Below, piece by piece: positions 61,344 to 64,000 of a DNA stretch of 64,000 bases. Each line of letters opens with the position of its first letter. The stretch's first letter is position 1. This stretch comes from Actinoplanes solisilvae (GTDB lineage: Bacteria > Actinomycetota > Actinomycetes > Mycobacteriales > Micromonosporaceae), in assembly GCF_003999975.1 (NCBI RefSeq), contig NZ_RJAC01000004.1, forward strand, positions 248,001 to 312,000. Direction: 5' to 3'. Position numbers and translations under genes: made by a program. The notes beneath the pieces are model-generated. The model searched no databases. It worked only from the letters and a program-made list of their open reading frames with translations, and was not told where the DNA came from.

Positions 61344-63242
61344 TCACCGTACGAGGAGGGCGTCACCGCCGGCCAGGACGGCTCCGGCGACCGCGCAGGC
61401 GGCGAGGGTCAGTCCGGCGGCGGTGAGCCAGGGCCGGCGGGGCGCGGGGCGCGACGGCAGCAGACCCGCGAGCACCCCGACGGTCAGGGTGAGCAGCAGG
61501 AGCATGGCCAGCGGGCGGGAGAGGTAGACGCGGGCGGCGTCGAGCGGGTCGTCCCAGTCGGGCAGGTAGCGCACCAGCACCCCGGCGGAGACGGTCACCG
61601 CCGCGACCGGGCCGGCGACCAAGCCGTCGGCGGCCCGCCCGAGAAGCAGCAGCGCCGCGACCAGCGTGAACCCGGCTGCGGCGGCCGTCCACCAGTCGCG
61701 CTGAGCCTCCGGGTAGAGGTCGAGCGCGGGCAGCGGCACCAGCCACCGGACGGCGAGGGCGGCCAGCCCGGCCAGCACGCCGGTCATGGCCGCGAACGGG
61801 CGCCGGACCCCGAGGACGACAGCCAGGACCGCCAGGAACACCGCCCCGGGATAGAGCCAGCCACCGGCGAATCCCGACGTCCAGAGCAGCGCCGGGCCGT
61901 CGGTGACCTGGGCCCGGACCGCGACGTCGAAGCCGATCCACAGGGCGCCGCCGAAGACGAACACGCTGGGCACGGGCCACGCCCGGATCGCCGTCAGCAG
62001 CCCGGCCGCCCCGGCCAGGATCAGCGGCACGGCGATGACGTCCTGCCAGTCACCGGCGAGGACGTTGGTGGGGATGCGCTGGTCGAGGCTGACGAGCAGG
62101 CCGATCGCGGCACCGCCGAGCAGTCCGAGCAGGGCGGTCCGCGGTGGGCGGCGCCAGGTGAGTGCGAGCAGTGCCCCGGCGACCAGACCGGCCACCAGCG
62201 ACGGGTACGGCTGCAGGGGCGTCGCGACGAACGCGGAGAGCCCGATCGACGTGCCGGACGTCCACACGTTCACGGCCAGCGCCGCCGCGATCGCCGCGAC
62301 CGTGGCCGGCATCCCGACCGTCCAGGCGGGGTCGGCCACGACGGCGGCCCGGTGGTCCGGCGGCGGGTGCAGGGCGAGCAGCTTCTTTCGACCGGCCGGG
62401 GCACGGGCGAACAAGGCGAGCAGGGCGTCGGCCGAACCCGCGCGGGCGGCGTGGGCGTCGGCTTCGAGCTCGCGGTCACGGGTCACGGCGCGGGCGAGCA
62501 GCAGGCCCGCGACCCAGAGCAGGGCGGCGCGCGCGACGTAGGCGGCGTCGACGAAGACGCCGAGCACGAGCGGGACCGCCATGACGACGGGCAGCACGTA
62601 GAGCAGGCCCCGCGACAGCCAGACGAGCATGACGTCCCCGGCGGCGACGTGGGCGGTCTCGTGGCGCAGGACAGCGTCGAGGTGGGCCGCGCGGCGGACG
62701 GCCAGGGGCAGGACAATGCGGGTCGCGCCCTGGGCCCGTACGGTGAAAGGCTCTCTGAGCCACCACGGACCGAACTCGACGGTGGGAACGTCGCGGACGC
62801 CCAGATCGTGGGCGATCTCGGCGGCGCGGGCCTGGATCGGTGGTGGGACGGGATGGCGGGGTCCGAGACGGCGCAGCAGGATCGTCGGCAGCAGCAGGGC
62901 GACCGCGGCCGCGACAGCGAGCAGGAGCGCGGCCCCGGTGACGGCGAACAGGGCGAGGCGGTGTTCCACGTACGCCCGGCAGTCGTCGAACAGCGGCATC
63001 CGCGCGAGCGCCTGATCGGGGCCGGGCAGCCGGTCGTGCGCCTCCCGGAAACAGCTCTCGGTGACAGCCGCCCAGTCGGGCCCGACCGTGACGTGATGCG
63101 TGATCTGCCCGGCGAGAGCGCCGCCGAGCAGCAGCACCGTCATGACCAGTAGATAGCGGCCCAGCGTGGGCGACGGCGGACGACGCACCGCCCAGCCGCC
63201 GACCGCGGTGTGCGCTTCATCCAGGGTCTCGCGCCGCTCCAT
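61344..63242 (-). CDS. M48-family membrane metallopeptidase
   Basis: A 632-residue membrane peptidase. Metal site HETAH (194-198) with a second Glu in TRDRELEADAHAAR; two N-terminal hydrophobic helices, then the catalytic domain, then a C-terminal part with eight or more hydrophobic helices (to LAGGDALLVR). This is the M48/BlaR-like actinomycete type. ATG is chosen over two upstream candidates because GGAGG lies five bases before it. Downstream of a triple repeat. Confidence 0.85.
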   Translation of the reverse strand: MERRETLDEAHTAVGGWAVRRPPSPTLGRYLLVMTVLLLGGALAGQITHHVTVGPDWAAVTESCFREAHDRLPGPDQALARMPLFDDCRAYVEHRLALFAVTGAALLLAVAAAVALLLPTILLRRLGPRHPVPPPIQARAAEIAHDLGVRDVPTVEFGPWWLREPFTVRAQGATRIVLPLAVRRAAHLDAVLRHETAHVAAGDVMLVWLSRGLLYVLPVVMAVPLVLGVFVDAAYVARAALLWVAGLLLARAVTRDRELEADAHAARAGSADALLALFARAPAGRKKLLALHPPPDHRAAVVADPAWTVGMPATVAAIAAALAVNVWTSGTSIGLSAFVATPLQPYPSLVAGLVAGALLALTWRRPPRTALLGLLGGAAIGLLVSLDQRIPTNVLAGDWQDVIAVPLILAGAAGLLTAIRAWPVPSVFVFGGALWIGFDVAVRAQVTDGPALLWTSGFAGGWLYPGAVFLAVLAVVLGVRRPFAAMTGVLAGLAALAVRWLVPLPALDLYPEAQRDWWTAAAAGFTLVAALLLLGRAADGLVAGPVAAVTVSAGVLVRYLPDWDDPLDAARVYLSRPLAMLLLLTLTVGVLAGLLPSRPAPRRPWLTAAGLTLAACAVAGAVLAGGDALLVR

Positions 63243-63276
63243 CCATGCCTCCACAGTCGACATTGGCGGAGATCGT

Positions 63277-63325
63277 GCCCGGAACACAAGGCCCGGAACA
63301 CAAAGGCCCGGAACACAAGGCCCGG
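63277..63325. repeat. Three direct copies of GCCCGGAACACAAG
   Basis: Units of 14 or 15 bases (63277-63290, 63291-63305, 63306-63319, then GCCCGG) lie between the CHAT gene and the M48 gene, 35 bases upstream of the M48 start. Too few and too regularly adjacent to be a CRISPR; may be operator iterons or a slipped duplication. Confidence 0.75.
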
Positions 63326-63327
63326 TT

Positions 63328-64000
63328 TCAGGAGGCGCCGAGGCAGACGAAGCCCGTTCCCGCGACGGCGCTCGCCAGGGCCGTGGCGGGCGGCGATCCG
63401 GAGGCGAGGGCTCGGTGGAAGCCGATCATCGCGTCGTGGGCCGCGTCGTCGGCGACCCGGGCCACGCTGGCCACGACGGTCGCGGTTCCGGCGGCGAGCA
63501 GCGCGGACGCCATCCCGAACGTCTCATCACCGGGCCGCACCTCGGTCAGACCGAGCTCGCAGCTCGACAGCACGACCAGCGCCGGCGGTCGTTCGAGGCG
63601 TTGCAGGTCGTAGCCGAGAACCGGACCGCCCGCCAGGTCGAGCGTCGAGAAGAGCGCGTTCTCGGCCTCGTGCCGGCCGTGCGCGGCGACGTGGGCCAGC
63701 CGCACACCGTCGAGCGCGGCCAGGGTGGCCGCGGGCGTGGCGCGTTCGCCGGTCAGCCGGGTCGCGCCCGGATAGAGCCCCGCGATCGCGGCGATTTCCT
63801 CGTCTCCCCGCAGATTTCCGGGGCCGGCAACGAGCGCGACCGCCGACGGCGGCTGATCGCGGGCGGTCATCCAGGCCGTCGCCGACGGCGCCACCGTGAC
63901 CGGGCGGCCCGCGCACAGCGGCAACAAGGCCCAGGGAGCGGTCATCAGCACGCCGGTCGGCACGACGACCAGGTCGCGGTCGCCGAGCAGCGCGGCAACC
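63328..64000 (-). CDS. CHAT-domain (caspase-like) protease, N-terminal part outside window
   Basis: The last ~223 residues of a larger protein whose frame is open to the right edge. This is the CHAT caspase-like core: catalytic His in VAAHGRHEAENALFSTLDLAGG, Cys in VVLSSCELGLTEV, and the closing MASALLAAGTATVVASVARVADDAA...HRALASGSPPATALASAV. N-terminal TPRs are likely in such proteins but outside the window. CHAT proteases act as effectors in bacterial conflict systems. End lies just before the triple repeat. Confidence 0.9.
   Translation of the reverse strand, partial: VAALLGDRDLVVVPTGVLMTAPWALLPLCAGRPVTVAPSATAWMTARDQPPSAVALVAGPGNLRGDEEIAAIAGLYPGATRLTGERATPAATLAALDGVRLAHVAAHGRHEAENALFSTLDLAGGPVLGYDLQRLERPPALVVLSSCELGLTEVRPGDETFGMASALLAAGTATVVASVARVADDAAHDAMIGFHRALASGSPPATALASAVAGTGFVCLGAS

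Noticed and set aside
63277-63325. Direct repeats as a CRISPR array
   Set aside because: Repeats are adjacent with no spacers and no cas genes are near.

Overview
The window is very GC-rich, densely coded actinobacterial chromosome with many ATGA/GTGA gene overlaps and frequent GTG starts. The gene set (F420-dependent PPOX protein, GarA/FtsR, a KdpD/KdpE pair, chemotaxis remnants, an FxSxx-COOH peptide system, many large ATPase/TPR regulators) suggests a filamentous actinomycete, most likely Micromonosporaceae (Actinoplanes/Micromonospora-like). No rRNA, tRNA, prophage, insertion sequence or CRISPR array was seen.

Layout. 1-5.3 kb: the tail of a secreted discoidin/CBM32-domain protein with a strong terminator, then a leftward series: VOC protein, an EACC1 conflict-system component, peptide deformylase, a SigE-family sigma factor coupled to a membrane protein, a RibD-like reductase and PabB. 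5.5-9.8 kb: DUF5999 protein, gcvP behind a glycine riboswitch, and an aldo/keto reductase. 9.8-14.5 kb: an overlapping pair of RlaP-like nucleotidyltransferases, small conserved proteins, an HxlR regulator divergent from a VOC protein, and an AbiEii-like nucleotidyltransferase. 14.5-19.2 kb: a DUF3516-type helicase overlapping a shortened KdpD-like kinase and KdpE. 19.2-24.5 kb: a membrane protein with a lipase-like GHSQG motif, two alpha/beta hydrolases and an AraC regulator.

24.5-34.8 kb is the most distinctive region: an FxSxx-COOH peptide system. It contains a 56-residue precursor ending FGSAI (fxsA) with a good promoter, a radical SAM/SPASM enzyme fused to an HExxH domain (fxsB), a ParA-TIR-NB-ARC-TPR giant protein (fxsT), and a second, membrane-anchored NB-ARC/TPR protein divergent from fxsT. 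Upstream on the fxsAB strand lie a transglutaminase-like gene and a methyltransferase that could be accessory.

34.9-40.8 kb is a conserved actinobacterial housekeeping block: pgsA, DUF881, sbp, DUF881, gcvH, garA, ftsR, bifunctional nuclease, MerR. Its gcvH (glycine cleavage H protein) and the distant riboswitch-controlled gcvP belong to the same pathway. 41-52 kb: SDR, WYL regulator, a MoxR/VWA-type ATPase pair with a hairpin over the VWA start codon, PhzF, ABC-F, an SUMF1-fold protein, a lipoprotein with a duplicated zinc-peptidase domain, and a MOSC protein. 52-64 kb: a LuxR-type ATPase regulator, an N-formylglutamate amidohydrolase-like enzyme, a decayed chemotaxis receptor, an EamA transporter, LLM and PPOX oxidoreductases, an FHA-excalibur protein, a GNAT enzyme, a BNR sialidase-like protein, an M48 membrane peptidase and a CHAT-domain protease cut by the window end.

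Taken together, the window is unusually rich in NLR-like and conflict-type parts (EACC1, two NB-ARC/TPR proteins, TIR, CHAT, nucleotidyltransferases) interspersed with core genes.
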